64,000 nt of DNA from Paroedura picta (taxonomy: Eukaryota > Chordata > Lepidosauria > Squamata > Gekkonidae): contig NC_135384.1 of the NCBI RefSeq assembly GCF_049243985.1, positions 501,001-565,000 of the forward strand, written 5' to 3'. The number at the start of each line of letters is the position of its first letter. The stretch's first letter is position 1. The position numbers and the translations under genes are program-made. Under the pieces are notes generated by a model. It was not told the DNA's origin. It did not search any database and worked only from the letters and a program-made list of their open reading frames with translations. Below are positions 43,301-55,384 of this stretch, piece by piece.

Positions 43301-44810
43301 TCGCCCCGGGGAATAGGCGAGCGTCGCCAACCTCCTGGGGGAGCCGGCAGGGCTGGCACGGCACCCGGCCTCCGGGAAGCGGAGGGCGGCCTCGACGGCT
43401 CCACCCCACCCCAGCCCGGGCTCCAGGGCGCTGCAGCCCTAGCAACAACGCCGAGCCAGACGGAGGGACGCGGGGTGGCGGTGAGAAACGGTGCGGGCCC
43501 CCCTTCTGGCGGGAGAGAAAGTAGTCTGGCCCTCCTGGCTGAGCCCTTGTTAAAGGCACAGGGCGTTTCCTCCAGGTCAGTTGGCAACCGCCGCGCATCC
43601 TTTGCCGCCTCCGCTTCCCACAGCCTGACTTGCGTGGGATGGAGAGGGTGTGTGAACGCGCGCGGGAGACCCACGACGCCGCGCTGGCGGAGCATTCCCG
43701 GGGGAATAAAGAGCCGAAGTCCCGACGGCGGAGCTGGCCGCCCTGCTAGTCACTTCCCCCGGGGGCTCCTCTTCCTCCGAGCAGCAGAAATCTGGTGGTG
43801 AAGATGCTTGGGGGGGGGCGGCAAAGCCTCGCACCCCATTTCCGACCTGATTGCCTCTGGCTGGGCCCTGGAGCCCCACAAGCAAAGCTCCCCTCCCAGG
43901 AATTGTCAGTGGTAGACGGCTTCTGTACTTGGGAGTCCCACTGAAAGCCACACACACCTTATTTGAGGCCACCTCAGCCGGAGACCACCAGTCCCCACAT
44001 CCTGGGGGCCGGCTGAGCACCCCCAGCCCACCTTCCAGTCATGCGGTGCTGAGATTTGGGGCAGAAGGCTTGAGGGGGGCTCCCAGGCGGGGGAGGGGCA
44101 CATGCAGATGGACATTTTTATATGAACATGCACACCCAGGTGTGCAGTGTTTGCAGTCCAATTCTGCCCCTTTGCAAGAAAAGTGTGTGTGTGTGTGTGT
44201 GTGTGAGGGGGGGGGGAGTTTGCCCTGAGAGGCATCATCAGCTTGGAGAGACACGAAGGGCGGACAAAGGGCAAGGAATTATTTACACCAAACCTCCAGC
44301 CCCAGAAGTCCTGTCTCCACCGGGCCTCTCCCCCTCCCCCAATGCGCCTTTGACGTGTCCTTTGGACACTGAGAACATCTCCCGCAAGCAATACCCCCCC
44401 CCCCCCCGCTGTCTTCCACATTTGCTGGACTTCCAGTCACTACAACAAATTCAGAGGGGTGTGTGTGTGTGTGCGGGGGGGGGGGGGTGATCTTGTTAGC
44501 CTGGGTGTGGCCTTCCTCTCCTCTGGAAAGGGGGGTGGGGTGACTTCTGTTCCAGTTGGGAAACAGAGGTGGGGGGGGGGGATCCAGGCCAACGAATGCA
44601 ACCCCAGCGGAGGAGGCAGATCTGCCACCCCCCTCAGAAGGTGCTGGAGCCCCTCAAACAGCCAACCGCAAGGCACCGCTGCAGGGGCCTCTCTGCTCAT
44701 TGCTCCTGCTGTCCCCTGACCACGGGCCTGCCACAGCCCCACACCACAAGGCAGCCCTGCTGGGCGCCAGGCTCTTCCGGCACCCCCCCCCCCTCCCAGG
44801 GCGATGCTAG
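43301..44810. other. Intergenic upstream of IRS3
   Basis: No gene seen. The stretch holds a (GT)n tract at 44187-44206, a shorter one at 44461-44472 and several G runs of 8-11. GC content falls away from the IRS3 island. Confidence 0.5.
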
Positions 44811-44814
44811 TGCA

Positions 44815-45025
44815 GGGGCTCGTCTCGTGGTTAAGAGGGGTAGCCTCTACGTTGGAGAACTGGGTTTGAATCCCCGCTCCTCCACATGCAGCCAGCTGGG
44901 TGGCGTTGGGCTAGTCAGTCCGGCTAGAGGTGTTCTCTCAGAGCTCTCCACCCCACCTACCTCACAGGGTGTTATTTGTGGGCAATTGTGAGCCACTTTG
45001 AGCCGCCTCCTGGTAGAAAAAGCGT
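44815..45025 (+). mobile_element. Full-length tRNA-headed SINE
   Basis: 'CTCGTCTCGTGGTTAAGAGG' (A-box), 'CTGGGTTTGAATCCCCGCTC' (B-box), 'CCACATGCAGCCAGCTGGGT', 'CTACCTCACAGGGTGTTATT' and a tail with 'GAGCCACTTTGAGCCGCCTC'. The reversed copy at 51075-51300 carries the same segments. This is the most complete copy here of the family also seen at 10285, 23284 and 27350. Confidence 0.8.
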
Positions 45026-46427
45026 GGTACAAACCCCCCCTCTGTTCCAGCTCTCGTTTTCCTTCCGTTCTAGCTTTAGGCCTCTGGTTGCCTCATTTCT
45101 CTTGCCTCCTTCACTAAATGTCCCCTTCGCTTGTAGGGGCTCACACGCTGGCATTTGCTAGGCGGACTAGAAGAGATGTAAATGGAAACGACACAATGAA
45201 ATGAAATCCAGCCATTCTAAGGGTGGGCAGGCGGGCCCTGAGGCCGAGGGCCGGATGTCTTCCCACCCAGAGCCCCCCCCTTGACAGACGCAGAGCCCCA
45301 CGGCCAGACCAACCAATTTCCTAGTACTGTTGTGGGTGCCAAGCCAGGCTATTTACCAAACCTGAGCTTGTTTTCTGCCTTGCGCCCTGGCGTTTGTGGG
45401 CAAACAGTCTCTGTGGGCACCCTGCTCTGCACGTGGCCCAGCCAGACAGCCCACTGTTGTGATCACAGCCAGCGACGGGGAGCTGCAGGAAAGCAGGCGG
45501 GACACCCGAGAGGAATGGAGAGCAGATAGGGCACCTTTACAGTCTCTGCTTGGGGTCGGTGGGACATTCCTGCTCTCTGGACCCCTTGAGTTATGTGGGC
45601 CAGTCCAATGGACTGCCAGAAGGTGTGGTTGTGATGTAATAAATTGCAGCAGGAACCAGAGAAGACTTCTGCATTTAGGCCAAAGGAATTTCCTGCACAG
45701 GTAAGTGGAGGGAGCCCCAAAAGGTTAAGAAAACAAGGGGACAATATGTAATGTTATAAGGACCAACGAGCAGTTTGTATAACCTTGTATATCGCTCCAC
45801 TCTTGGGGCAGCTCTTGGGTTGGCACTTGCCCCCTTTTGAGTGGGGGATACCAGGCCTAGTAGTAGATCTTGGGATTGGATCACAGGGTGCCCCGAGTCA
45901 ACGGTGGGATGCCAGGCTGCATTAAGAGGAGCCTAGAAGCCAACCCACAAGGAGCAGGAAGTCCACTCTGGTCTCCACTGGCCAAGCACCGCCGGGAGCC
46001 CTTGGGGGGAGAAGCCAACACAATGGGACAGATTCAGAAGAGGGCAATAAGGTGGTCAAGCAGCAGAAGAGACCTCCAGAAGCATTCCTCCAGCGGCCTC
46101 TTGGGCTCCCTAGAATCAACCTGGTCAATCTGTCAAGGTGGATCCCTGCCACAGCCTCAAGACTAGACTGCTCCAATACCCTCTGCAAAGGTCTGCCCTT
46201 GAAGTCAGTCTGGTACAGAAGGGGCTACTCAGCCCTCACTTGCAGGGGCAGGCCTTGACCGGCCCTTCTGCGGCCACTCTCTGGGCTGCCCATCAGCCGC
46301 AGGATTCCATGTGGAGACACTGCCCAGAGATTGCGGGAAAGGAAATGCAGTCCCCGTCCTGCAGCCATGAAACTCTGCCATGTTCCTGCCCAGCCCTCCT
46401 CTGGGGTGGGCAGGGGGTCATAGGTGA
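45026..46427. other. Intergenic, probable N-terminal exon of the rhomboid gene not found
   Basis: No recognisable protein. 'TTCAGAAGAGGGCAATAAGG' at about 46030 has CR1-like wording. A donor-like CACAG|GTAAGT at about 45702 follows a short open stretch but cannot be tied to the rhomboid. AATAAA at 45637 has no assigned gene. Confidence 0.4.
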
Positions 46428-46502
46428 GAGCTGGCATCAGCCCTGAGGTCACAGAGAGGCCTTCCTCCTGCCCCACACCTCCCATCGGGGCAGGCTGCCC
46501 CC

Positions 46503-47385
46503 ATGGTGCCCTGGGCCACCCTGGCCTTGGTGGCCCTCAACGTGGCCATCTTCTGGCACCCCCTCCGCCCTCCTGGAGGCGCCTGCCTGAGCGTGCAGAC
46601 CGTGTGGGATTGGGGCCAGTGGCATCGGCTGTTCTTGGCTCCTTTCCACCACCTGAGCGCCTGCCACCTGCTGATGAACATGGCCACCCTCTTCTGGCTG
46701 GGCAGAGGGATGGAGCAGGTGGTGGGCAGTGTGCGGACGGGCACCGTGCTGCTGCTCCTGGCGCTGCTGGGCGGCCTCCTGCATCTGGCACTCAACGCCA
46801 CGCTGGCCGTGGCCACCGGCCAAGGGTGGTACTGGGAACACTGCGCCGTGGGATTCTCAGGTGTGTTTCCTCCCGGCTGGCCTAGGCACCCAGAGGCCTG
46901 GCCAGTGGCTCGCTTGCCAACCTCCAGGTGGGGCCTGGAGAGGACCGCTAGTCTCCAGGGGGTGGTGCTGGGTGACCTGGAGGGAATGGTTCCCCTCCCC
47001 ACAACTCTGCATCTGCCTGGTGGTGGCCGTCCGGCTGCTAGCCCTGCTCCCGCTTCCCTTTGGTGGCCTTAGGGGTCCTCTTCTCCCTGGAGGCCATGGG
47101 CCAGCCGGTGGAGCCCTTCCCGGTGGCCTCGCTGGCGGGCGGCGTCGCCCTGACAACCAGGTGGCTCTGCGTCCTCGAGTGCCTGCTGCTCGCCCTCCTC
47201 CACCCCAGGTAGGCCTGCCTGAGAGAGCTGCGGGAGGCGGCTGGGAGAAGGGGGGGCGCCTGGGTAGCTGCTGATGCACGGCCCGTCTCCCTCCCCGCAG
47301 GAGCTCCATCACGGGCCACGTCTCCGGGATCCTGGCCGGCCTAGCGCTGTCTGCCTCGCCCCTGCAGGTGGGCAGCCGCGACTGA
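46503..47385 (+). CDS. Short rhomboid intramembrane protease, RHBDD1/RHBDL4-like
   Basis: Rhomboids cleave membrane proteins within the bilayer using a Ser-His pair. Exons 46503-46860, 47073-47208 and 47301-47385 join in phase to 192 residues. Seen: WATLALVALNVAIFWHP, CLSVQTVWDWGQWHRLFLAP, then FHHLSACHLLMNMATLFWLG, a typical rhomboid H/N helix; CAVGFSGVLFSLEAM with the catalytic serine at about 119; and ITGHVSGILAGLAL with the catalytic histidine at about 171. Human RHBDD1 has matching VTLATLALNIWFFLNP, CAVGFSGVLFALKVL and FAGHLAGILVG. Missing against RHBDD1: the first N-terminal membrane helix and the long cytosolic tail with the ubiquitin-interacting and p97-binding motifs. The frame is open upstream to 46428, so an upstream exon is likely. 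The Ser and His exons are separate and both intact, so it looks active. No such gene is known to me at the mammalian locus. Confidence 0.8.
46913..46995. mobile_element. Palindromic-element scrap in the rhomboid intron
   Basis: 'TTGCCAACCTCCAGGTGGGG' followed by CCTGGAGA matches one terminus of the 14865 element. The other end is missing. It fills much of the first intron. Confidence 0.45.
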
Positions 47386-49661
47386 CCCTCGGAATACACT
47401 CTCACCCCCCTTCCCACGCCTCCGTCCGAGACTGCAACGCCGGGGGTGGGAGCGGGTTGGGATTATTCCTGCAACACCGGGAGCGGGAAGCACCTCAGTC
47501 TGTCCAGGGCGAGTGCGCGAGGCCATGCACTTTGCACACGCTCAGGGGCTCCCCGACTGGGTTGCCATGGGACCAGGATGGAGCAGTTTAGGGGCTGGGA
47601 AGCTGGCTCCCCACTTGGAAAGATTTAATCTGGCTGGAAAGACTGACCCCAAGGAAAACACATGGAAGAAGGGGCGGGCGGGGGGAAGGCTTGACAGCCA
47701 CACCTTCTGCCAGGTGAGCCGTGCGGTGCTGGGAGCGTCCTGGGCACCAAGGCAGACTTGCTACAGGCAGTCCATTAGGGGGCTGGCATCCTCCCCACCC
47801 CTCCCTTTTCTTCAGGAGGGGCTCAGCAGACACCAAACAGGACCCCCCTTAGCACAGGAGCAGTCTGGCTCCCCCCCCCATGTTGTGGGTGCAAACACCA
47901 GAGTGCTTCGTAAACCAGAGGCTGTGGCCTGTTCCCTCCCACCCACCACCCACCTCTCGAATAAGCCTTAAGACACAGGAGAGGGGAAGAGAGTTTTTAA
48001 AGAGGTTTTCATATAGCTCCTTCCAGACATTTCTAGTGCAACAACCTGTGTGCCCGTGTACACTATATATATTATATATATAATATAATTTGTGAGTATA
48101 GAGATATACATATATGTCTTTAAAAATGTAGTCCACAGTTTGCATTCCGAAAATATAAATTCCAGTCTTTGTTCAGGGAACACAGCCCTGCTCTTCCCGG
48201 GAGACCAGAGGTCACAAGAATAAGCCCCAGCACAGAGGAACGGCCAGGGAGGGGCAATGAGGACCTGGAATTACACCAGGAGAGGCAGGGGCACAGAAGG
48301 GAGGAAGGAGGGGGGCAGAAAATTAAAGGACCTGCCCCCCCCCAAAAAAAACACATTTTCCTATGAAAGCCCCTGGTGTTCTGCACAAACTCCCTACCGT
48401 GTAATAGGGCCCTTTGCCCCCCCCCCCCCGTGGCCCAGAGGAGTTTGCTCAGCTTCTGGGCCATGGCAGATGAGACCGGCGGCTGAGTGCCAGAACCTCA
48501 GATCCTGACCACTGGGTCCAAGAGGCACCCCTTGGGTGGGAGTGGTCCCCGAGGGAGGGAATGCTGTGGGGGAGCTGGCCAACAGACTAGTGCAGGAGGA
48601 GAGGAGAGTGGCAAGTCCGGCTGGAGAAGGGGAGGTGTCCAAGAGAGCTGTGAATCCCCTTCCTGGACGGGGGGGGGGGGGCGGTGCTTGGCCACGCAGC
48701 AGAGGGGAAATTAAGACGGATGGGGTGGGGGGGTTGAAGTCTCCAGCTTCGAGTTTCACCAGAAGGAGGGGATGTGCAGGGCTCCTCTGTCCAGGCACGT
48801 GCCAGCCACCCCCCCCCCACCCGTGGCCTTTCTGGATGCCAGGACCCACGCAAGAGAGCACCAGGTGGGTGGCAAGGGCCACGGAGCCTTCTTGCTTCCT
48901 CCCTCCTTGGCAGGCTTGCAGGCATGCATGCGTGCAGAGACTCTTGCAAGGACGCAACGGCTTGAGTTCCTTCCTTTAGTGCAATGACTGAGAGAAACGA
49001 GGGGGTGGCACAGAGGACCGAGCAAGGGTCCTCCCACCCCGTGTGGGCGCTGCGGCTTATTCTCGCTCCCTCCACGGAGCCTGGCAGCCTCTCTCTGGCT
49101 GAACGCCCACACAGCGGAATTCGGTAGGGGAACCAGCAAGCAGATAAGCAAAGGCGGACAAGCGGAAGAGCGAACCTTGGCCCTTGGCGAGCCAGCGGTG
49201 CCAGCAGCAGGGGCTGCTGGGAGACCGGCAAGGGGGCGGCTGAGGAGGAAGCTCTGAGATTGGAGAAGGCTGGGACTCCAAAGGGACTTCCCTTTCCCTA
49301 GCATGCCCTGCAGCACAGCAAGGGCCTCAACCTTGACACCGTGTCCCAGCATGCACTGCAGGGAGGGGGGGCAGCCTCTCCAGCCACTCCACGGTGCTGG
49401 TTTGGGCCTATTGCTCTCCCCCCCTCCGGCAGGCATTGCAGCTGGACCCCCGGCTTCCATTTCAAGTCCCAACAGGTCCTGCTTAGAGCCAGGCCCTCTC
49501 TCCCACAGCCAGTAGTTAAAGCACATCGCCCAGACCCCCCACCCCCCAGGGACAGCGAGAGACAGACCCCGTGCCTGCCTGGCAGATGCAGTCCAGGATG
49601 CTGAGGCAGGCGGGCGGGTGAGGGGGGGGAGCATCTCCTTCGGCATCCGTGGCTGCTGGTG
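47386..49661. other. Converging 3′ regions of the rhomboid gene and AGFG2
   Basis: This must contain both 3′ UTRs. ATTAAA at about 48320 (+) could end the rhomboid transcript; no clear AATAAA was found for AGFG2. An AT dinucleotide-rich block lies at 48061-48115. Long GC-rich frames on either strand show no recognisable domain. Confidence 0.4.
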
Positions 49662-52600
49662 CTATAAGAAAGGATTGGTGGGTGGGTGCTTCCCCAGAGC
49701 GAAGGGGACGGGCGGCGCTGCAGTCATCGGGGCCTGTGGGGGGAGACAGAAAGGCTGCTGCACAAGGGGGGAGCGGGACGCCCCCCCCCCCTCCCGTGCT
49801 CACAAAGCCCTCTGCACGGCTCAGAATATACAGGGATGAGGAAGGGGAGGTTTCTGGGGGCATGGTCAGGCTGACACTAATGGGACCCCCCTCGCCTCCC
49901 CTCCCCACACACATGCCTCCCCCAACTGCTCTCGCCCCCCCCGAGGGAAAGGAAAGGGGGCTCCTTACCACAAACGGGTTGGTTGAAATGCCTGCTGGCT
50001 GTCCGACTTTGGTTAAAGGAAATGCACCAAACGGGGATCCTAAAGCAAGGGGGGGGGGGAGCCAAGCAAGAGGAGGCAGCTTCAGAGCTGTGAGGCAGAG
50101 TCCCTCCCCGTCTCCCCTCCTGTGTCTGGCCGGGGCCATCCAGAACTGCCTGCCCGGGAACTCGTTCTGCAGGGGGTCAGATTAGATGACCCTGGAGGGC
50201 CCTTCCAGCTCTGTGTTCCTACGACAGACAAAGCTGCCTCACGGGGACTTGGCCCTCGAAGCCCCCCCTCGGCCCGACCCTTAACTGCCCTGAAAGCCTT
50301 GCCCATTTGCGGGCAAGGAGAGGCCCCTCAGCTGCTCACGCCAGGCTCTGCTTCCTGCCCCTTCGCCACCCCGACCACTCACCGCCATTCTGCTGCTGCC
50401 CCACCAGTGCCGGAGGGTGAAACTGCGGCTGCTGCGGCTGCTGCTGCTGCTGCTGCAAGGGAGGAGCGAAGATGCCAGAGAGGGGGGAGGCGGAGAAGCT
50501 GCTGGGGGAGCCCACCACGAAGGGCCCTGCAGGAAGAGAGCCAGAGGGAAGGGCCTTGCAGGAGCCCCATCTCCAGCCAGGAGTCCTCGCTCCCTGCTGG
50601 GCCCCACTCTCCATCCCACATCCACGTCACTCCAACAGCAGCCCAGGGGCTCCCTCGAGGCCTCAGGCCTCATCTGCGCAGTTGCCATCTTACCAGAGTC
50701 GGAGCTGGGGAAGCCCACTTCCCACAGGACATTAAAGGTTTATTTCAGCCCAATTAACCTATAACAGCAGCGGGACTCCTGCCCACCCTCTCAGCCTCAG
50801 CTTGCCGCCAGCTGGCATCTCTTGTGCATTTGGGGCTCCGGGAAGGGAGAAGCAGCCTCCGCCAGGACAGCCAACTGAGACACCACCCAGCTAACTTGCA
50901 AGCAACTATTCAGTGGCTCAGTGGGAGGGATTTTACTTCACCCCCCTTGCTGGTGACTCCAGAAGAGGAGGACCAAAGAGAACAGGATTAAACAGGCCCT
51001 GGGCAGCCAGGCAAAAATAGCAAATACCGGTTAGTAACCAAACTTGGAACATGCAGAGAAGAAGAGCTGTTTTTCTGCACTCCCTCTTCACTCAAAGTGG
51101 CTCACAAACAACTCCCCCATTCCTTTCCCCACAACAGACACTCTGTGAGATAGAGGTTTAGGTGGGGGGCTGAGTGAGCTCTGAGAGAACTGTGATTGGC
51201 CCATGGTCACCCAACTGGCTGCATGTGGAGGAGGAGGAGTGGAGAATGCAAACCCAGTTCTCCAGGTGAGAGGCCCTGCATCACCACCACACCAAGCTGA
51301 ACAGGTTAATAAGAAATCCTATGAGTTCAAGAAGCAAGGAGGAGAAAAGTGAAAACACAGACAACAGAAAACACCTCCACAACACCCAGCGGGCGTGTGT
51401 GTGTAGACAATTTAAACAAATAAAATTCAAGGTTTAAACCTTTCAAACAATAACATACCTTTGTTTGTGTTTTTCCCAAACAGTACAGCTTTAGGCCTCA
51501 GGCAAAGATGGGGGGGGGAGGCTGCACAGGAACTGCGTCTCACCTAATGGGGCGCCACTCATGCAAAGTCTCTCAGAAAAGGCCATTTGCATTGAAAGCA
51601 AGACTTGGGGCTGCAGAAGCTATCAGGCAAGACTGAGGGGGGCCGCCTCACTGGGCACCCCCACACCTTCGCCCCCTCCCTCCCTCCCCTCCCACAGCCC
51701 TCTGGGGCAGGGAGATGGAGAAGGGGCTGGTGGGGCCTTACCTGGGGCCAACCCGTTGCTCTGGAAAGGGTTCGTGGAAGGCCGCGTGGGCTGGGGGACG
51801 GCGGAGGGTGCGAAGGGGTTGGTGCTTGCTGCAAGGGAGAAAGGCGAGGTAGCCGAGGGAACCGGCAGGCCAGGGACCCCCTCCTGCACGGGAAGGGCCT
51901 GGGAGGACTTACCCCCGTAGGCTGCAGCTGGGCTGGGCGGAGGCAGGAGAGGGGACTGGCTCAGGGCACCGAAGACACTGGCAAAGACAGGGACAAGTTC
52001 AACGTGGAGAAGAGGCTCCAGGGAGGTCCTGAGGCCCCTCACCCGACCCTCCCCACTCTAGACGACCACAGTGGTCCTGCAGGAAGCTGACTCGGAGGGG
52101 CTCAAAGACCATCAACGGCCTCCCACACAGGAGGGCAATCTGAGCCAGGGAAGCAGCATACCTGCTGGGGACTCCTCCCACTCTGAAAGTGCCGCCCATC
52201 TCCGGCATGCTCACTCCTGGTTGGCCGGCAGGAGAAGCCGGGAATCCGCCCAGGTGGGGGCCACCTGGAACAAGGAGGAAGAGCAGGTTCAAGCAGGGGG
52301 CTTGGAGGACTTGGCAGCTTCTGTGACTTCTCTGGGTCAAAAGGGCTTGAGGAAAGGCGAGGTCCACGCTGCACTGAAGCCAACACACAATCTCCAAGCC
52401 CCCCCCCCCACACACACACTTAAAGAAATGCTGATCCCCCCCCCCCCACACCGGAGCACCAGTCCCCTGTCCAAAGGCTCCCAAGTCCTGGCTCTCGAGC
52501 TGCCCACCACCTCCAAGCAGGCACAGGAAGAGGAAGCCTTACCGGCTGCAATTGGCGGGCTCTGGAAAGGACTCGGGCTGGAGGGCAGCGAGTCCCCAAA

Positions 52601-55384
52601 GGCCTCGAAACTGGGGAAAGCGGTGTGGGCTGGCACCGGGCCTGAGAGAGCAAGCGGCTGGGTCAGAGCTGGACAGAGCGGGCGAGGCCCCATCCCTGCA
52701 GCGGAGAGCAACGTTCGCTCAAGAATGCCCCAGGCGGCCCTCCCGGGGAGACTTCAGACCGACTGTCGCACAGGCCCCCTCCCACAGGACAAGCCCCACT
52801 CACCCCCAAAGGCAGGGAAGGCGGTGAAGGCCGGTCCGGACGGAGGGGCAGCAAAGGGGTCCCCCCCAATGTCGGCCAGAAGATCCATGCTGGCTTTCTT
52901 GGCTGGCTGAGGGCCTGGCAGCTGGGGTTTGTCCGCGGACTGGAAGACAGAAGCTCGTCAATCTGACAGCCCATTTGGTGGGTTGTGCTGACTCACTCTG
53001 TGACCGAGTCCGTGTGGGAAAGGGATGATAAATACTGTCAATACAGATCTCCGAGCGCCATACGGGGAGGCAGCCCCCCTCCCCCTCCAGAGGAGGACAT
53101 GGCGGGCAGTGGAAACCACGCAAGGCAGGCAGCACTCCTGTTGCAACAGGGCAGGCCAACTGCACGGGCCAAAGGGCTTGCGGGCTTTGGAAGAGCAACT
53201 TGCAGGCAACCATCTGCTCGCCACCCACGCCCCCTTTTCACTTGTTCACAGCTGGCACAAGCTTGACTGGGAGACCACAGCACCAGCAGGACTCTTCTCG
53301 TCTGTCCAATCAAGAGTTGTGCGCAGCAGTACCAACCTGGACTGGCCTTCCCACTGCAGCCCCTGGCCCCGCGTCCCCCAGCAGTGCCTTGGCCTCTGTG
53401 GTGGAATTCTGGGCTGCCAGAGAGGTTAGGCCTCTTCCTTGCTCCGGCGTGACATACCTGCAGGCGAAGCCAGAGGGGAGCATCAGCCACCCAGCACAGC
53501 CTCTGAGAGCCACCTCCCCTCCTGCTTCCCCTGCATCCGTGTTCTTCTTTGACTCTGCCCCACACTGGGCACGGGATCAATGAGTCTGCAATGACTTTGG
53601 CACTCCCCAGCCCCTTCTGCTTGGCCTCACCATCGCTTCTTCTCATATTTCTCCTGCAGAAACTCCTTTAACCTCTGAGGGTCCTGGGAGTCCGGAAGCA
53701 GAGACGCCCGAGAGTCAAAAGAGCCCAGCCAGATCCTTCGGCAGGCCTGGGGAGGGGGGAGACAGAATCAGAGCGGGAACTGGCAGCCCAGGGGTCGAAG
53801 CAGACCACCTCCCTCTGAAGCCTTTCCTCTCTCTGGCTCCACTTCCCAGCCAAAGCCCAGGGCCTCCTGTCCCAGGGGGAAGATGCCAACCTCCAGCTCA
53901 CCTGGTTCCCGCGGGACTGGAGGAACTGGACCTCGCTCTCCGTGAAGGTTGTCATGGAAATAGATTTGACCCGGTGAGGGGGGTTCAGGCCACGGCTGCA
54001 GGGAGAGGAGAACAAGGCATGTTCACTAGAAAGCCAAGCCTCAGCAGCCCCCAAAGGAACAAAACTAAGATTCCCACGTCCATCTTGCAGGAGGGGAGGG
54101 GTCAAGAGAGACCCAGGAGGAGCACCAGCCCTCAGGACCAAGCCACATCTGGACGTCGCCCTCCTCCCAAACGTCTGCTGGCCGAGTTATGCCCTCACAT
54201 TCTGCCACCCAGAACTGCTGACATACAAGTTCCTAGTCTGCAGCTGTAAATTATTCAGAGCCCTCACATGAAATATTTAGAAAGACATTTCTGCAGCTGC
54301 TATTTTCACATGTGAATAACCCACCTGGGGGTCCAGGCAGCTGGGGGGGGGGGTTCAGGGAAGAGCTAGGGCCCTAAATCTTTCAGTGAGTCCCACTTGG
54401 GGGTCTTCCTCACAAGAGCCTGCAAGCACCGGAGAGAGGCACAGGGGTGTCCTGGGGTCACAGAGGGGACACAAGAGGGGTTATCTGCTGGAAACTCCCC
54501 AGGCCCTGCAAAGCGAGCGCTCCGGTGTGACTGACAGCCTGCCTGCTTGGCACCCCCGCCCTGGCAGGAGGGCGCTTCTGTCAAGGACTCGTTTCCCTCC
54601 TGGAAAAGGAATCGTGCTCTGTGCGGATGACCGCCTTCCCGCCAGGCTGCCTGAGAGCAAGCTTTGGATCCAGCGGCACCTTTGAGGCCCACAGCGCTTA
54701 ACTGGGCCAATAGGACTCTGTCCTATTGCTGGGCCAACAGGGCTACCTGCCAGAATCCCCCGAACTGGCCTCGGACGAGGGCAAAACGCAGGCCGCGCGT
54801 GGCATTGGGCCAAAGGCTACTTCCTCGGAGGTCAATGGCTGGGCAGCCATTTGAGCAGCGTCCTGTTTGGGGGGGCCGGCCTGGCTCCTGCCAAAACAAG
54901 CCCTCTGGGCCCCCTCCAGGCCTATCCCGGGGCTCCTCGCTGGCTCCCGACCAAACATGGGAACCAGCCCCTCAGTTCTGGGGCAGGCAAAGGGCGCCTC
55001 CCCCCTCCCCCTCCCCCTCCCCCCCTTCAGCACCATCTTGCCCCCTGCCTGAGAAAGCTGAGAGGGGCAGCCCTGCCTGGCCGGGGGGGGGGCACGGCAC
55101 GTGGGCCCCCCAGGCGGCTGCGCTGGCCCTGCCTCCGGAGAGCCTCCCCGGCCCGGCGCAGTCTAGCGCGGCACTCACAGCGCCCCCGAGCAGCCGGTGC
55201 AGACGAAGCTGCCGAGCGTGATGTCCACGTAGGTGACGCCGCGCTGGCCGCACTCGAAGCAGAGCCGGTTGGCGGCCTCCGAGGCGACGAGCTCCCGCAC
55301 GCGGCGCGACCAGACCTCCGCCTCCGAGTCCCGCGGGGAGCCGGCCTTGCGCGCCCCCGGCCCCGCCGCCGCCGCCGCCGCCAT
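49662..55384 (-). CDS. AGFG2: ArfGAP with FG repeats 2 (AGFG2)
   Basis: ArfGAP-domain endocytic/trafficking adaptor related to AGFG1 (HIV Rev-binding host factor). Exons, in transcript order: 55179-55384, 53902-53995, 53631-53746, 53337-53457, 52804-52939, 52543-52641, 52162-52264, 51913-51977, 51742-51828, 50383-50526, 49969-50039, 49662-49733. All introns are GT-AG and phases agree; 437 residues (human 481). The ArfGAP zinc finger is complete: CFECGQRGVTYVDITLGSFV then CTGC, followed by GLNPPHRVKSISMTTFTESE, IWLGSFDSRASLLPDSQDP and EFLQEKYEKKRW. The tail holds KKASMDLLADIGGDPFAAP, FPAFGG, EAFGD, VFGAL, PFGAF and four TNPF motifs, the last forming the C-terminus HPPTNPFL, as in human PPTTNPFL. 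NPF motifs bind EH-domain proteins (EPS15). A glutamine stretch (QQQQQQPQQPQ) in exon 10 is longer than in human. The start MAAAAAAGPG lies in a CpG island. Confidence 0.97.
50160..50230 (+). mobile_element. CR1 terminal scrap
   Basis: 'GGTCAGATTAGATGACCCTG' and 'CCTTCCAGCTCTGTGTTCCT' are the last bases of a CR1 element, antisense to AGFG2, between its exons 10 and 11. Only the tail remains. Confidence 0.75.
50425..50457 (-). repeat. CTG/CAG tract coding polyglutamine in AGFG2
   Basis: The minus-strand reading is six CAG, CCG, two CAG, CCG, CAG, giving a glutamine-rich stretch in AGFG2 exon 10. The two CCG interruptions make it less prone to expansion. Confidence 0.85.
51075..51300 (-). mobile_element. 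tRNA-headed SINE, reversed
   Basis: Reverse of the 44815 family: 'TCCCCACAACAGACACTCTG', 'GGTCACCCAACTGGCTGCAT', 'TGCAAACCCAGTTCTCCAGG'. It lies in AGFG2 intron 9 in the same orientation as the gene. Confidence 0.8.

Noticed and set aside
41584-43695. 703-residue minus-strand frame through IRS3 exon 1
   Set aside because: Only 42612-42960 is PH-domain sequence. Past the donor at 42611 the frame runs through intron with CA repeats and C runs, and upstream of 42960 it is GC-rich promoter.
44815-44900. tRNA gene (A-box and B-box present); the same for 41165-41240
   Set aside because: No cloverleaf with paired acceptor arms; the sequence continues into SINE bodies that recur elsewhere in the window.
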